DNA of 64,000 nt from contig JAEEJN010000038.1 of assembly GCA_016281935.1 (NCBI GenBank), forward strand, positions 34,467 through 98,466. Direction: 5' to 3'. Shown here in pieces: positions 18,501 to 28,732 of the stretch. Source of the stretch: Bacillota bacterium. GTDB lineage: Bacteria > Bacillota > Clostridia > Christensenellales > UMGS416. Numbering within the stretch: the first letter of the stretch is position 1; each line of letters opens with the position of its first letter. The notes beneath the pieces are model-generated. The model searched no databases, was not told where the DNA came from, and saw only the letters and a program-made list of their open reading frames with translations. The translations under genes were made by a program, and so were the position numbers.

Positions 18501-20036
18501 ATGCTAAGAAAGGTCACAACACAATATGGAGAGATCCGCGGTGTCGCATCGGGCGATCCCCGCGTCACCGTCTTCAAAGGCGTACCTTTTGCAAAGCCCC
18601 CGATCGGTGAACTGCGCTGGCGCTCTCCCGAAAAACCCGAACCCTGGGAAGGCGTGCTGCAGGCGGACCGCTTCCCCGATATGGCATGGCAGAACGCTCC
18701 GGGCCAGCATCCGGACACGGATTTCTATGACAAAGAACTGAATCCTGCCGCTCAGGATTGGAAAATGAGCGAGGACTGTCTTTATCTGAACGTGTGGACG
18801 CCTGCTCGGTCTGCAGCAGAAAAATATCCGGTCTATATCTGGATCCACGGCGGCGGATATTCCGCAGGTTACTCCTATGAGATGGAATTCGACGGGGAAA
18901 AGATGGCCAGGCAGGGCATCGTTTTCGTGACTGTCGGCTATCGCCTGAACGTATTCGGGTTCCTGGCTCATCCCGAACTCGTTTCGGAGTCTCCGGGGAT
19001 GCCCATCGGCAATCAGGGCGTGGAGGATCAGACTGCTGCGATCGCTTGGGTGAAGGAGAATATATCCGCTTTCGGCGGAGATCCCGAGAAGATCACGATT
19101 GGCGGACAGTCCGCCGGAGCAGGCTCCGTCTTGACCCAGATGATCACACCCATGAGCCGCGGTCTGTATCAGCGGGCGATCACACAGTCCGGCGGCGGAC
19201 TGCGTACGATCGGCTACGGCCACATCTTCCGTGACAAAGAAGCGGCTCTCCGTGACGGTGAAGCCTTTTTCCGTCATCTGGGAGTGAATTCACTGGAAGA
19301 AGCGAGAGCCCTTCCCGCTTCGGCCGTATTCGAAGGCTTCAGGACTTTCCATGGGGAGACCCGCGGCGGTCCCACGCTTGACGGTATCTATCTGGTGGAA
19401 GAAGGGATGCAGGCTTTCCTGAACGATCATCAGCATCCGGTAGATTACCTCTGCGGTTTCAATGCAGGGGAGGTCCCCGGAGCAGCGGCCTCAGGTGTCA
19501 TGCCCGAGACCATTGAAGCGTTCGAGACCATGGTGCGCTCCCGCTTCGGAGAACAGGCTGATGAGATCCTTGCCGCTGCAAATGTGAAGAACGTTGAGGA
19601 TGCGCGCAATCTCATACGGACGAACGAGACTTTCCAGATGAGGGCGATCTCGACCCGGGCTTGGGCTCTGGCGGAAAAAGTGACTGGAAGGAAGACCTGG
19701 TTCTACCGCTTTGATGTTTCCATTCCCGGCGAAGATAATCCCGGTGCGTTCCATGGCGCCGAACTCTGGTTCGTGTTCAATTCCCTCGGACGCTGTTGGA
19801 GGCCGTTCACCGGAAAGCATTATGATCTCGCAAGGCAGATCAGCGGCTACTGGATCAATTTCATCAAGACGGGAGATCCCAATGGCTGCGATATGAACGG
19901 CAACCCCCTGCCGGAGTGGAAGATATCCGGTGAAGATATCTCCTTCCAGCTTCTGGAAGACACGATCCGTCCGGAGGAAGGATGGGAACCCGATCCCATC
20001 ATGCGCGCCGCTCTGAAGCATTACGGACTGGAATGA
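18501..20036 (+). CDS. Type B carboxylesterase
   Basis: Alpha/beta hydrolase of the carboxylesterase/lipase type B family (511 residues), acting on carboxylic esters of unknown nature. The oxyanion-hole motif HGGGYSAG lies near residue 116 and the nucleophile elbow GGQSAGAGS near residue 203, where the usual GESAG Glu is Gln, a common bacterial variant. The C-terminal catalytic His lies in FHGAELWFVF near residue 417. The N-terminus GEIRGVASGDPRVTVFKGVPFA is typical. No signal peptide is seen, so it is intracellular. The gene has a GAGGAGG site, its own likely promoter, and is followed 45 bases later by a DUF6062 gene. Confidence 0.93.
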   Translation: MLRKVTTQYGEIRGVASGDPRVTVFKGVPFAKPPIGELRWRSPEKPEPWEGVLQADRFPDMAWQNAPGQHPDTDFYDKELNPAAQDWKMSEDCLYLNVWTPARSAAEKYPVYIWIHGGGYSAGYSYEMEFDGEKMARQGIVFVTVGYRLNVFGFLAHPELVSESPGMPIGNQGVEDQTAAIAWVKENISAFGGDPEKITIGGQSAGAGSVLTQMITPMSRGLYQRAITQSGGGLRTIGYGHIFRDKEAALRDGEAFFRHLGVNSLEEARALPASAVFEGFRTFHGETRGGPTLDGIYLVEEGMQAFLNDHQHPVDYLCGFNAGEVPGAAASGVMPETIEAFETMVRSRFGEQADEILAAANVKNVEDARNLIRTNETFQMRAISTRAWALAEKVTGRKTWFYRFDVSIPGEDNPGAFHGAELWFVFNSLGRCWRPFTGKHYDLARQISGYWINFIKTGDPNGCDMNGNPLPEWKISGEDISFQLLEDTIRPEEGWEPDPIMRAALKHYGLE

Positions 20037-20081
20037 CAGGAAGGATGCCTTTCTGAATGAAAGGCGACGGGAGGAGAATCC

Positions 20082-20846
20082 TTGAAATACCATCTGGAAA
20101 CGATACCCGTGTGGGAAGCATTCCACCGGGAAGACGAATGCCCCGTATGCGCGATCTATCACAAGCTGGAAGGGGAGTATCTGGACACTGCTCTGGGCGG
20201 CGCCGCCATGGATCCGGATATCAGGCTCATGACCAATGAACTGGGTTTCTGCAGGGATCATCTGGAGATGCTTTACCTGATGCGCAAACGGCTTCCGCTT
20301 GCTCTCATGCTCCTGACGCATCTGCAGGAGATCGAAAAGGACCTCGCAGCTCCCGAAAAACTACTTATCGATCCTGAGGGAGCAAAATCCGGCCTGTTCC
20401 GCCGGGCACCGTCGGAAGAAGAAAGTGTCCGCAGGCTGCTGGACGTTCTTGGAAAACATAATTCCACCTGCCTTGTCTGTGACCAGATCGCACGCAACAT
20501 GGACCGGTATCTTTACACGATCCTGCATCTGTATCAGAAAGATCCCCAGTTCAGAGAAACGCTTACCGCAGGAAAAGGGTTCTGTCTTCCTCACTTTGAA
20601 GCGCTCCTGACTTTTGCAGAGAAGACACTTCATGGAGCCGTCCGCCAGGAGTTTTTCCGCGATCTGTGCAAAGTGGAAAAAGAGAATCTGTACCGTCTGG
20701 AAGGGGAGGTCGAGCATTTTACGAAAATGTTTGATTTCCGCAACGTGAAAGGGGATTTCGGATCTTCCAAAGACGCGGTGCCCCGAGTCATCGGAAAGCT
20801 TCGCGGGACGCCGTCGGAGAGATCGGACGGTATCGAGACTCTGTGA
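20082..20846 (+). CDS. DUF6062 family protein
   Basis: Protein of 254 residues of a family seen in Clostridia with no assigned function, recognised by its N-terminus KYHLETIPVWEAF and the motif CPVCAIYHKLE. Cysteine/histidine motifs recur: ECPVC (about 21-25), CRDH (about 63-66), TCLVC (about 128-132) and FCLPHFEALL (about 167-176). Two similar halves, each with CxxC followed by C-x-x-H, suggest an internal duplication that binds one metal per half. The start is TTG at 20082 after a GGGAGGAG site. It is probably cotranscribed with the esterase and ends at a terminator. Confidence 0.8.
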   Translation: MKYHLETIPVWEAFHREDECPVCAIYHKLEGEYLDTALGGAAMDPDIRLMTNELGFCRDHLEMLYLMRKRLPLALMLLTHLQEIEKDLAAPEKLLIDPEGAKSGLFRRAPSEEESVRRLLDVLGKHNSTCLVCDQIARNMDRYLYTILHLYQKDPQFRETLTAGKGFCLPHFEALLTFAEKTLHGAVRQEFFRDLCKVEKENLYRLEGEVEHFTKMFDFRNVKGDFGSSKDAVPRVIGKLRGTPSERSDGIETL

Positions 20847-20862
20847 TTTCGGAATCATAAGA

Positions 20863-20903
20863 AAACGAAAAAGCGTGACATTGGCACGCTTTTTTCGTTT
20901 CTT
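20863..20903 (+). terminator. Bidirectional terminator between DUF6062 gene and dCMP deaminase gene
   Basis: Long stem AAACGAAAAAGCGTG / CACGCTTTTTTCGTTT with a 7-base loop. A/T runs on both sides suit it to both converging genes. Confidence 0.9.
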
Positions 20904-20936
20904 CAGTTACATGCTTCCCGGATCCATATTCGGACG

Positions 20937-21440
20937 TCAGGCTTCTTCGCTCTTGAGTTCTCCGTCGGTCCCTCTGCGGGCCAGTTCTTCCTCGGGATAG
21001 ATCTCGACTTCGATCTCCGCTTCATCCAGGAGTTCACGGGAAAAGGCGTCGGGGTAGGGGTGCGCATACACAAGGCGCTTGATCCCCGAATTGATGATCA
21101 GCCTGGTGCAGATGGTGCAGGGCTGGTGTGTGCAGTACAGAGTCGCACCTTCCAGAGAGATACCCAGACGTGCCGCCTGGGCGATTGCATTCTCTTCGCT
21201 GTGGACAGCATAGCAGCGCTCCAGCTGGGTCCCGGAAGGTATGTTGAGCTGCCTTCGCAGGCAGATGCCCTTTTCTTTGCACGACACGATGCCGCTCGGA
21301 GCGCCGTTATAACCCGTAGCGACGATCCGTTTGTTTTTGACGATCACTGCTCCGATCTGCCGGTTTTTCTGGAAACATGATGTCCAGCTTCCCACGATGA
21401 CTGCCATTTGCATGAAGCGGTGATCCCATTTGTTCCACAT
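20937..21440 (-). CDS. dCMP deaminase (deoxycytidylate deaminase, ComEB-like)
   Basis: Zinc enzyme of the cytidine/deoxycytidylate deaminase family that turns dCMP into dUMP for thymidylate synthesis. The zinc ligands appear in HSEENAIAQAA (proton shuttle Glu) and PCTICTRLII (PCxxC). An N-terminal WDHRFMQMAVIVGSWTSC and NRQIGAVIV are typical of this family. The start is taken at 21440 because GGGAGGT lies 9 bases upstream; an ATG 12 codons earlier precedes that ribosome site. The product is 167 residues. It is transcribed away from groES. Confidence 0.92.
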   Translation of the reverse strand: MWNKWDHRFMQMAVIVGSWTSCFQKNRQIGAVIVKNKRIVATGYNGAPSGIVSCKEKGICLRRQLNIPSGTQLERCYAVHSEENAIAQAARLGISLEGATLYCTHQPCTICTRLIINSGIKRLVYAHPYPDAFSRELLDEAEIEVEIYPEEELARRGTDGELKSEEA

Positions 21441-21550
21441 GCCTGCTGTACCTCCCGATTTTCTCTTCTTACACAATTCTTCACGAAGGGGCAGGATTCC
21501 TTTATTTCGGGTTTTCTCCGAAACTTTTTGAAAAAAAGCTCTTTTTCCTC

Positions 21551-21578
21551 TTGATTTTTTTCCAAGGACTGGTATACT
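21551..21578 (+). promoter_or_regulatory. groESL promoter
   Basis: TTGATT (21551-21556) and TATACT (21573-21578) with a 16-bp spacer. This places the start of transcription at the left arm of the CIRCE element. Confidence 0.8.
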
Positions 21579-21582
21579 ATTG

Positions 21583-21609
21583 TTAGCACTCGGAAGTGAT
21601 GAGTGCTAA
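21583..21609 (+). promoter_or_regulatory. CIRCE operator (HrcA binding site)
   Basis: Exact match to the known consensus: TTAGCACTC, nine bases, GAGTGCTAA. CIRCE is the operator of the heat-shock repressor HrcA in Bacillota and other phyla. HrcA itself is not in the window. Confidence 0.98.
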
Positions 21610-21622
21610 AATTGTTCATTAA

Positions 21623-23575
<1,953 letters not shown>

Positions 23576-23627
23576 TCGAGGCCGAAAAGCCTTGATATAG
23601 CTGGATTTTAGCGCAATCGGGAAAGCA

Positions 23628-23719
23628 TTTACGCCACATTTACGCCAGATTCAGCGCCAAATGGATAGCTAGAAAAGGGCAGTCAGTATCGTATGTACTG
23701 ACTGCTTTTTTCTACGCCA
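23628..23719 (+). repeat. Left-end arm-type repeats (three copies of a 9-bp motif)
   Basis: TTTACGCCA at 23628-23636 and 23639-23647 (11-bp spacing) and TCTACGCCA at 23711-23719. The same motif occurs twice near the right end. The placement fits arm-type binding sites of a Tn916-like integrase, which has an N-terminal arm-binding domain. Confidence 0.55.
23679..23711 (+). terminator. Strong terminator at the left end of the element
   Basis: Stem GCAGTCAGTA/TACTGACTGC followed by TTTTTT. In the integrated state it can end groEL transcripts. In an excised circle it would lie just downstream of int. Confidence 0.85.
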
Positions 23720-23887
23720 CTTTTGCTTTTTAGAATCTTCGGTCGAAAAGTCACCGTCGATAGGACGGGTTTCTGCACCCCATAAGACAGGATGCTGTCT
23801 GTGACAGGGCCGAATACCGACCCCAAATAATAGAATTAGAAATATAAAATAAAAGCAAGAAGGAAAAGCCTCTTTGGCTAATCTTCT

Positions 23888-24001
23888 GTGATTTGGGACG
23901 ACCCGGATCACGGCCAGAACGGCTTCGCCGAGCATGTGGGGATCGCCAAAAAGGTCGAATCCGGTCTGATCTACACGATAGAAGGCAACGTTCGCAACTA
24001 G
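23888..24001 (+). pseudogene. Remnant of a CHAP-type peptidoglycan peptidase (C-terminal end)
   Basis: A 37-codon frame ending in TAG reads VIWDDPDHGQNGFAEHVG, then IAKKVESGLIYTIEGNVRN. The DHVGI-like and YTIEGN segments are typical of the end of CHAP/NlpC-P60 domains, as in conjugation-module lysozymes of Tn916-like elements or in phage lysins. Everything before the catalytic part is missing, so this is a scrap. The rest of 23576-24150 holds the end repeats, a terminator and the promoter at 24144, and no other gene that I can see. Confidence 0.5.
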
Positions 24002-24090
24002 TGCTGCCGCTAACCTCTCGGACATTACGAGATTCTGGGGCTTGGGGTGGTGGAGTAGAGTGCAAAAAAACTGGCATGAGTTTTATGTTT

Positions 24091-24149
24091 GTGCCAAAAA
24101 CAGGCTGTTCGTGCCATAAAAAAGATTTGCGTTTGTATTCTGATATGAT
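24091..24149 (+). promoter_or_regulatory. Promoter with paired upstream repeats (site P0)
   Basis: An extended -10 (TGATATGAT; -10 hexamer TATGAT at 24144-24149) with no recognisable -35, preceded by direct repeats GTGCCA at 24091 and 24111. The second repeat begins 33 bases before the -10. The same layout is found at 34605-34664. This is the pattern of a promoter that depends on an activator bound to a direct repeat. Confidence 0.5.
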
Positions 24150-24151
24150 GA

Positions 24152-24670
24152 AATCGTCCTGGGGCGATTGAAGAAACTAACCGGAATATCCTGTTTGCAA
24201 CCTGTGGCTGCTCGTCCGGTTCTTCAGTCGATAATCCATACTGGCAGATCAGGGATGGAAAGTACTTTGATTACGATGATGCTAAAGTTATGTTCGTGAA
24301 TCCTGAGACGATTGAAAACAAAGGGGCTTATGAAGCGAGAATGCGCCTATATCAGTATTCCATGACTTTTGGCAAACAGCATGCCTATTGTTTGATCCGC
24401 ATCGATGAGCTGAGAGAAGTACATGCCGAATACCCTACAGAAAACGCACACTACACTGATAGGATCATAGATGATGAGCATAAAACCGTGACTCCGGGAA
24501 TCTATCATGTGGATTTTTCTGTCATGAAAGCGACGATCATTACGGTGTTTCGCAATTCTGAGCATACGGATTTTCATGAAGGCGATGAGATCACGATCGG
24601 AACGAAATACACTCAGGAGCGATATGGAAGGTGGAAATATGCTTCGCAAGTGACCTGCGGTCACCTTTGA
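24152..24670 (+). pseudogene. Unrecognised lipoprotein-like gene, 5' end apparently lost
   Basis: The frame is open from just after a stop at 24149-24151 to the TGA at 24668-24670. No start codon with a ribosome site is present; the first ATG (24290) has none. The residues before that ATG read ILFATCGCSSGSSVDNPYWQ, which looks like the end of a lipoprotein signal peptide and a Cys acceptor. The signal peptide start seems replaced by the promoter region copied at 24140. The remaining 126 residues include TPGIYHVDFSVMKATIITVF and FHEGDEITIGTKY, a beta-rich pattern I cannot assign. It could be expressed from a weak start, but I favour a truncated gene. Confidence 0.4.
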
Positions 24671-24699
24671 CCAGATTCCATCAGTGTGCAGATAGGGAA

Positions 24700-24729
24700 C
24701 CAAGGGGGCAGATCCATCTGCTCCCTTGG
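24700..24729 (+). terminator. Hairpin after the truncated lipoprotein gene
   Basis: Inverted repeat CCAAGGGGGCAGA/TCTGCTCCCTTGG (one mismatch, 4-base loop). There is no T run, so termination is uncertain. Confidence 0.45.
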
Positions 24730-24766
24730 ACTAACCATCCATTCATCCATTATGCCGCAAGATACA

Positions 24767-24795
24767 TTGACAGTTAGAATAATATATTATAAGAT
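24767..24795 (+). promoter_or_regulatory. Promoter of cassette 1
   Basis: TTGACA (24767-24772), 17-bp spacer, TAAGAT (24790-24795). Downstream GATGCGTC is also found just after the -10 at 34659. It drives the leader repeat and the peptide gene at 24926. Confidence 0.65.
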
Positions 24796-24810
24796 TGATG
24801 CGTCTAAATG

Positions 24811-24900
24811 GGGAAGCGGAGAATCAACGTACAGAGATCTCGATTTTTTGTGAAAACCTTGCTCTGACACTCGAACTGATCACTCGTTCGTCAGAATGGA
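24811..24900 (+). repeat. Leader repeat, copy A
   Basis: About 90 bases beginning GGAAGCGGAGAATCAACG and ending GTCAGAATGGA, nearly identical to 30142-30231, and its second part to 34706-34769. Inside are a direct repeat (CTGACACTCG / CTGATCACTCG) and a possible stem TCTGAC/GTCAGA. It ends about 25 bases before the peptide start codon, so it is transcribed as the 5' untranslated region. Confidence 0.8.
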
Positions 24901-24925
24901 TGAAACCATACAGGAGGATAATCAA

Positions 24926-25321
24926 ATGAAACAAAAAAAGTGCTTGGCTATTGTTGCGCTGTTGTTCATAATGGCTTTCTTGACAGTATCAGCTTCTGCT
25001 TCAGGGAATGTAACGGCAACAGCTTATCAGAACACAACTTATGATGTAAATCCAGCATACAGCAGTTATACGATTTCCAGTTCAGGCTCTCCAACAGGAT
25101 ATGTTTCCGTGAATGCAAATTATTCTGGATCCGGAACGGTTACTGGTGTGATGCAAGAGAAACTGCATGGTAATGTCGGTGGAACAAGTGTATCTGCCAG
25201 AGGAACTGTTAGCCAAAGCGGAACTGTAGTGCTTTCTTCCAATTTGTATTATCGTGCCAAAGCCAGCATAAGCGGTGCAACAAGTACCTCCACAGGCTCT
25301 GCTACTGCACATGTTGGATAG
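24926..25321 (+). CDS. Small secreted Ser/Thr/Tyr-rich protein, cassette 1
   Basis: 131 residues with a Sec signal peptide: MKQKK, a hydrophobic core, then a likely cut after SASA near residue 26. The mature part (about 105 residues) is rich in Ser, Thr, Gly, Val and Tyr with alternating beta-strand patterns and no cysteine. SVSARGTVSQSGTVV corresponds to SVSVPKGTTRSGSVV in the cassette 2 peptide and SVTAPIGTTRYGSPV in the second cassette 3 peptide, which defines the family. The start at 24926 has an AGGAGG site. The lipoprotein and ABC genes follow at 25 bases. I do not recognise the family; it could be a bacteriocin-like or signalling protein. Confidence 0.8.
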   Translation: MKQKKCLAIVALLFIMAFLTVSASASGNVTATAYQNTTYDVNPAYSSYTISSSGSPTGYVSVNANYSGSGTVTGVMQEKLHGNVGGTSVSARGTVSQSGTVVLSSNLYYRAKASISGATSTSTGSATAHVG

Positions 25322-25345
25322 GAATGCAAGGAGAGAAGGCAAGCA

Positions 25346-26497
25346 ATGAAACGTCGATTCTTTAGAGGAATGATTGTTGCTTTGTGTTTCTTTCTTTCCG
25401 CATGCTCTGCTGTCAGCTCCGCCGCTCCGGAAGGAGCGGCGGAGTCTTTCTATACGACTTTATCGGAAGAGCAGAAGCAGAGGATCGAGGACGCTTTACA
25501 ATCCATTCCGGACACCTCGGCACCTTCATGGGTTAATGAAGAGCCCTCTGTCTCAAGTATAGGGATGAACTATTCCGAGGCTCGATTAGCAGATACCAAA
25601 GAAGATGCGGCGCAGATCATGATGGCGATCCTGAAAGATGCGCCTTATCCGTATGATTATATCATCAGGGATTCTATATCGATGAACGGCAAGGAGATTC
25701 CCTGCATCTGGATTTTCGCTGTCAATGAACTGGGAGAATCCATCGACCTGCTGTTCTATGATATTGAATATGCTTCCAGTGATATGGATCCAGTTGTGAT
25801 CCGAAACGATCCTGTTTTTATCTGGACCAGAAAGAATGAGTGCACCAACTTCGTCCACGGCTTTCATTATCCCAGCAACATCTTGGGTATCGGGCAGATG
25901 ATTCACTGTGAAAGCAAGAATCATCTGTTTGGGATCTCCTTTACCGGACAGACTTTTTCCATGTTGGATCTGCGGATCGTGATTTATGCGGAAGAAGAGA
26001 ATGAAACGGATTGGGACCATGAGTTCGAATACTGGAACGGTTCAAAATGGGTGACAATTACGCAGAGGCCTGAACAGTCTGCTCCTTTTTCTTCTGATCA
26101 GGTTAACTATCCTACTCATAAACCGGAAGAGAATCTCAAAAAGGAACTGGAATCCATGCTCACAAGTCTGGAAACATCGGGGGAAGGCTATAACTGGGAA
26201 TTCCAGAACGATGAGATCACCCTGGAGGGCAATACGTATCCTGTGGTGTGGGTCTTCGCAGAGAACCAGAAGGGCGAATGGGTGGACATCCTTTTCTCAG
26301 AAGATCCGGATTTCTGTTACCTTATGACAAGACATCAGGAAGAGATCGGACTCCAGCGCAAGACGCAACCCGAATCTTTGGACCGTACTTTTGAGGACTG
26401 GTTGACGCAGGACGTCTTCTATCATGGCTACAGTTTTTATATGGATGGTGATGCTCACGCCATCCGTGATTGCGGCATGGCATGGGGGATGAAGTAG
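25346..26497 (+). CDS. Lipoprotein with two copies of a 40-residue motif, cassette 1
   Basis: 383 residues with a lipoprotein signal: basic start, hydrophobic core, then LSAC (Cys near residue 20). The body contains a motif twice, about residues 95-135 and 275-315. The shared pattern is Y-x-(Y/W)-x-x-x-(R/N)D-x-I, a Gly, (I/Y)P-x-x-W-(I/V)FA, N-x-x-GE-x-(I/V)D-(L/I)-LF. Related lipoproteins at 32000 and 35587 carry it too. The C-terminus (QDVFYHGYSFYMDG) is also shared. It should be anchored outside the membrane next to the permease encoded 31 bases downstream. It may bind the secreted peptide or protect against it; this is inference. Confidence 0.8.
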   Translation: MKRRFFRGMIVALCFFLSACSAVSSAAPEGAAESFYTTLSEEQKQRIEDALQSIPDTSAPSWVNEEPSVSSIGMNYSEARLADTKEDAAQIMMAILKDAPYPYDYIIRDSISMNGKEIPCIWIFAVNELGESIDLLFYDIEYASSDMDPVVIRNDPVFIWTRKNECTNFVHGFHYPSNILGIGQMIHCESKNHLFGISFTGQTFSMLDLRIVIYAEEENETDWDHEFEYWNGSKWVTITQRPEQSAPFSSDQVNYPTHKPEENLKKELESMLTSLETSGEGYNWEFQNDEITLEGNTYPVVWVFAENQKGEWVDILFSEDPDFCYLMTRHQEEIGLQRKTQPESLDRTFEDWLTQDVFYHGYSFYMDGDAHAIRDCGMAWGMK

Positions 26498-26528
26498 ACG
26501 GATCGCTTTTCAGGGGGAGGATCATATC

Positions 26529-27812
26529 ATGAGGAATATCCTGAAATTTGAACTTCGAAAAATCTGGTACAGGAAAGCCTGGACAATTCCTGCTTTGATT
26601 GCTGCGATTCTTGTGCTTTGGATCACCATCGGAGGCGGTTTGGACGGTCTGCGTTATGTCCTGAGCGGGAAGGCCGCTGTGGTCCGTAAGGAAATGCAGC
26701 CTTTATGGGGGAAAAGCTACACGCAGGAAGTAAGGGAATACGCAAAGGGCAGGGCAGAAGAAATGGGGATTGTTCTGGATGGTGATCCCCTGATGATGGA
26801 TGTGCTTCACCTCATTCAACCCGTCGCGGAGCAGTATGGAGAAGATTCTGCAGAATATGAAATGGCTTTTTCCTGGCTTATGATTTATACTCTTCCCAGC
26901 GATGAAGAGAACATGGAGAATTATGAAACCATGCTTCAGAGCATGAAGGAAGCTCTACAGACAGGACAGATCTCCAGGTCACAGTATCGTCAGGTCCTTC
27001 GCGCATCAGATCCCATGCCCTATGAGATCGTTCCGGGCAGCACGGCATGGCAATTCTGGCTGGATTCGGAAGACTATCTGCCGCTCCTTTCCGGAGTTGG
27101 TGTATTAGCACTGCTCCTGGTGTTTTTCAGTGATGTGTTCAGCAGGGAAGAGGGTGGAGGATTGAGGGAAATCTCTCTCTCCAGGCCTCGCTGCCGGCAA
27201 TGGATTCTAGCCAAAGTGCTGGCGACGGCGATCTCCAGCGCAGGGATCGTCCTGGCTTTGTATGGCGGTTTGCTCCTGATCTTAGGCTTGATTTTCGGCT
27301 TTCAAGGCTGGAACTGCAGTCCGCTTGCTTATGCGGCAGGCGGCTATATCTATGGGGATATCGGGCACAATGCGACCAGCCTGACCCTTGGATTGCTTCG
27401 CCTGGCTGTGCTGACCCTGGGTGGAACCGCGCTGGGGACGATGATTGCTGCCTGCTCTGCTGTGACACGCAGAGCGCTTCCCGCCATGGGAATGGCCTTA
27501 CTGATATTCTTTTTGATGGAAAGCCTGCTTTTCATCGAATGTTCTGTGACGAATTACCTGATCCAGCATGCCTCGCCCCTTCTGTATGAAGCGGATTTCC
27601 AAATGATTCGGACGATACTCACGACGCCGGTACGGCTATTCCTCAACGTAGAAGTTCTGACAATGGGAACAAAGCTGATGAGCAACTATTCCAATCTGAT
27701 GATTCATAATATGACAGTGACTCCCGATCTCCTATTTGCGTTCATTTTGGTGACGGTGACATTCATGGCCTTATGTATCGGACTGTGCTTTACCTACCGA
27801 CGGCAGCGATAG
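26529..27812 (+). CDS. ABC-2-type permease with large external domain (type I), cassette 1
   Basis: 427 residues. The first helix lies at about residues 17-37 after a short basic start (FELRKIWYRKAW), and a soluble stretch of about 140 residues lies outside. Five or six helices follow from about residue 183 to the end, the ABC-2 permease layout. GKSYTQEVREYAKG in the external part matches GQTVTQEL and GQTVTDEL of the permeases at 30694 and 36822. A GGGGGAGG site precedes the ATG. The ATPase gene follows 41 bases later, so this is one half of the transporter. Confidence 0.85.
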   Translation: MRNILKFELRKIWYRKAWTIPALIAAILVLWITIGGGLDGLRYVLSGKAAVVRKEMQPLWGKSYTQEVREYAKGRAEEMGIVLDGDPLMMDVLHLIQPVAEQYGEDSAEYEMAFSWLMIYTLPSDEENMENYETMLQSMKEALQTGQISRSQYRQVLRASDPMPYEIVPGSTAWQFWLDSEDYLPLLSGVGVLALLLVFFSDVFSREEGGGLREISLSRPRCRQWILAKVLATAISSAGIVLALYGGLLLILGLIFGFQGWNCSPLAYAAGGYIYGDIGHNATSLTLGLLRLAVLTLGGTALGTMIAACSAVTRRALPAMGMALLIFFLMESLLFIECSVTNYLIQHASPLLYEADFQMIRTILTTPVRLFLNVEVLTMGTKLMSNYSNLMIHNMTVTPDLLFAFILVTVTFMALCIGLCFTYRRQR

Positions 27813-27853
27813 TGCTATACCAGGAACGACAGTCTTTTCATGAGGAGGATCAG

Positions 27854-28732
27854 ATGGAACTTACATTCAAAGACCTGACGAAACGCTACGGACGCAAGCG
27901 CGCCGTTGACCGTTTGAACGTGACCCTGACGCACGGGGTGTACGGACTGCTCGGACCCAACGGGTCCGGCAAGACTACCCTCATGCGCATGATGACCGGT
28001 CTCCTGAAGCCGACTTCCGGCCAGGTCCTGTATAACGGACAGGAGATTGCGAAGATGGGAGACGCCTACCGGGCCAAACTGGGCTTCCTGCCCCAGGAGT
28101 TCGGGTTCTACAGGGGATTCACCGGAAATGATATGCTCCGCTATATCGCCGCCCTCAAGGGACTGGATGAGAAGAAAACGGAAAAGGAAGTCAAAAGGCT
28201 CTCGGAGATGGTGGGGCTTTCGTCAGATGAGATGGGACGTCTCGTCTCCGGTTATTCCGGCGGCATGCGCAGGAGACTGGGCATCGCGCAGGCGCTCATG
28301 GACGATCCCGAGATCCTCGTTCTGGACGAACCGACCGCCGGCCTCGACCCCCAGGAACGCGTCCGTTTCCGCAATCTTATCTCAGGCATCTCGTCTTCCC
28401 GGCTCGTACTTCTGTCCACGCACATCATATCGGATATCGAGTTCATCGCGGGAGACGTCATTATCCTGCGCAGGGGGAAACTCCTGCTCCAGGCGCCGCC
28501 GGCGGAGATCATAGCGTCAGTAAAGGGAAAGGTGTGGATCGTGGAAGTGCGGCCGGAAGAAGTCGAACGCTTTCAGAAGAGCTGCCTCATCGGAAACCTG
28601 CGCCAGACGGAGAACGGTGTGGAACTGCGCATCGTGGGAGACGAAGCGCCGGATCATCCGGACACACTGCCGGCTGAACCCACACTGGAAGACGTATACC
28701 TTTATTATTTCCGCGAAGCATCCGGATCATGA
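27854..28732 (+). CDS. ABC transporter ATP-binding protein, copy 1
   Basis: 292-residue ATPase of the ABC-2 exporter/immunity class. Walker A GPNGSGKTT lies near residue 34, Q-loop LGFLPQEFGFY near 77, signature VSGYSGGMRRRLGIAQAL near 130, Walker B ILVLDEPTAGLDP near 152 and switch His LLSTHI near 185. Residues about 205-290 are a C-terminal extension of the kind seen in multidrug/bacteriocin ABC ATPases. The start is the ATG after GAGGAGG; upstream frame readthrough is noncoding. It overlaps the next permease by four bases. It differs from the copy at 38241 at only about 30 positions. Confidence 0.95.
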   Translation: MELTFKDLTKRYGRKRAVDRLNVTLTHGVYGLLGPNGSGKTTLMRMMTGLLKPTSGQVLYNGQEIAKMGDAYRAKLGFLPQEFGFYRGFTGNDMLRYIAALKGLDEKKTEKEVKRLSEMVGLSSDEMGRLVSGYSGGMRRRLGIAQALMDDPEILVLDEPTAGLDPQERVRFRNLISGISSSRLVLLSTHIISDIEFIAGDVIILRRGKLLLQAPPAEIIASVKGKVWIVEVRPEEVERFQKSCLIGNLRQTENGVELRIVGDEAPDHPDTLPAEPTLEDVYLYYFREASGS

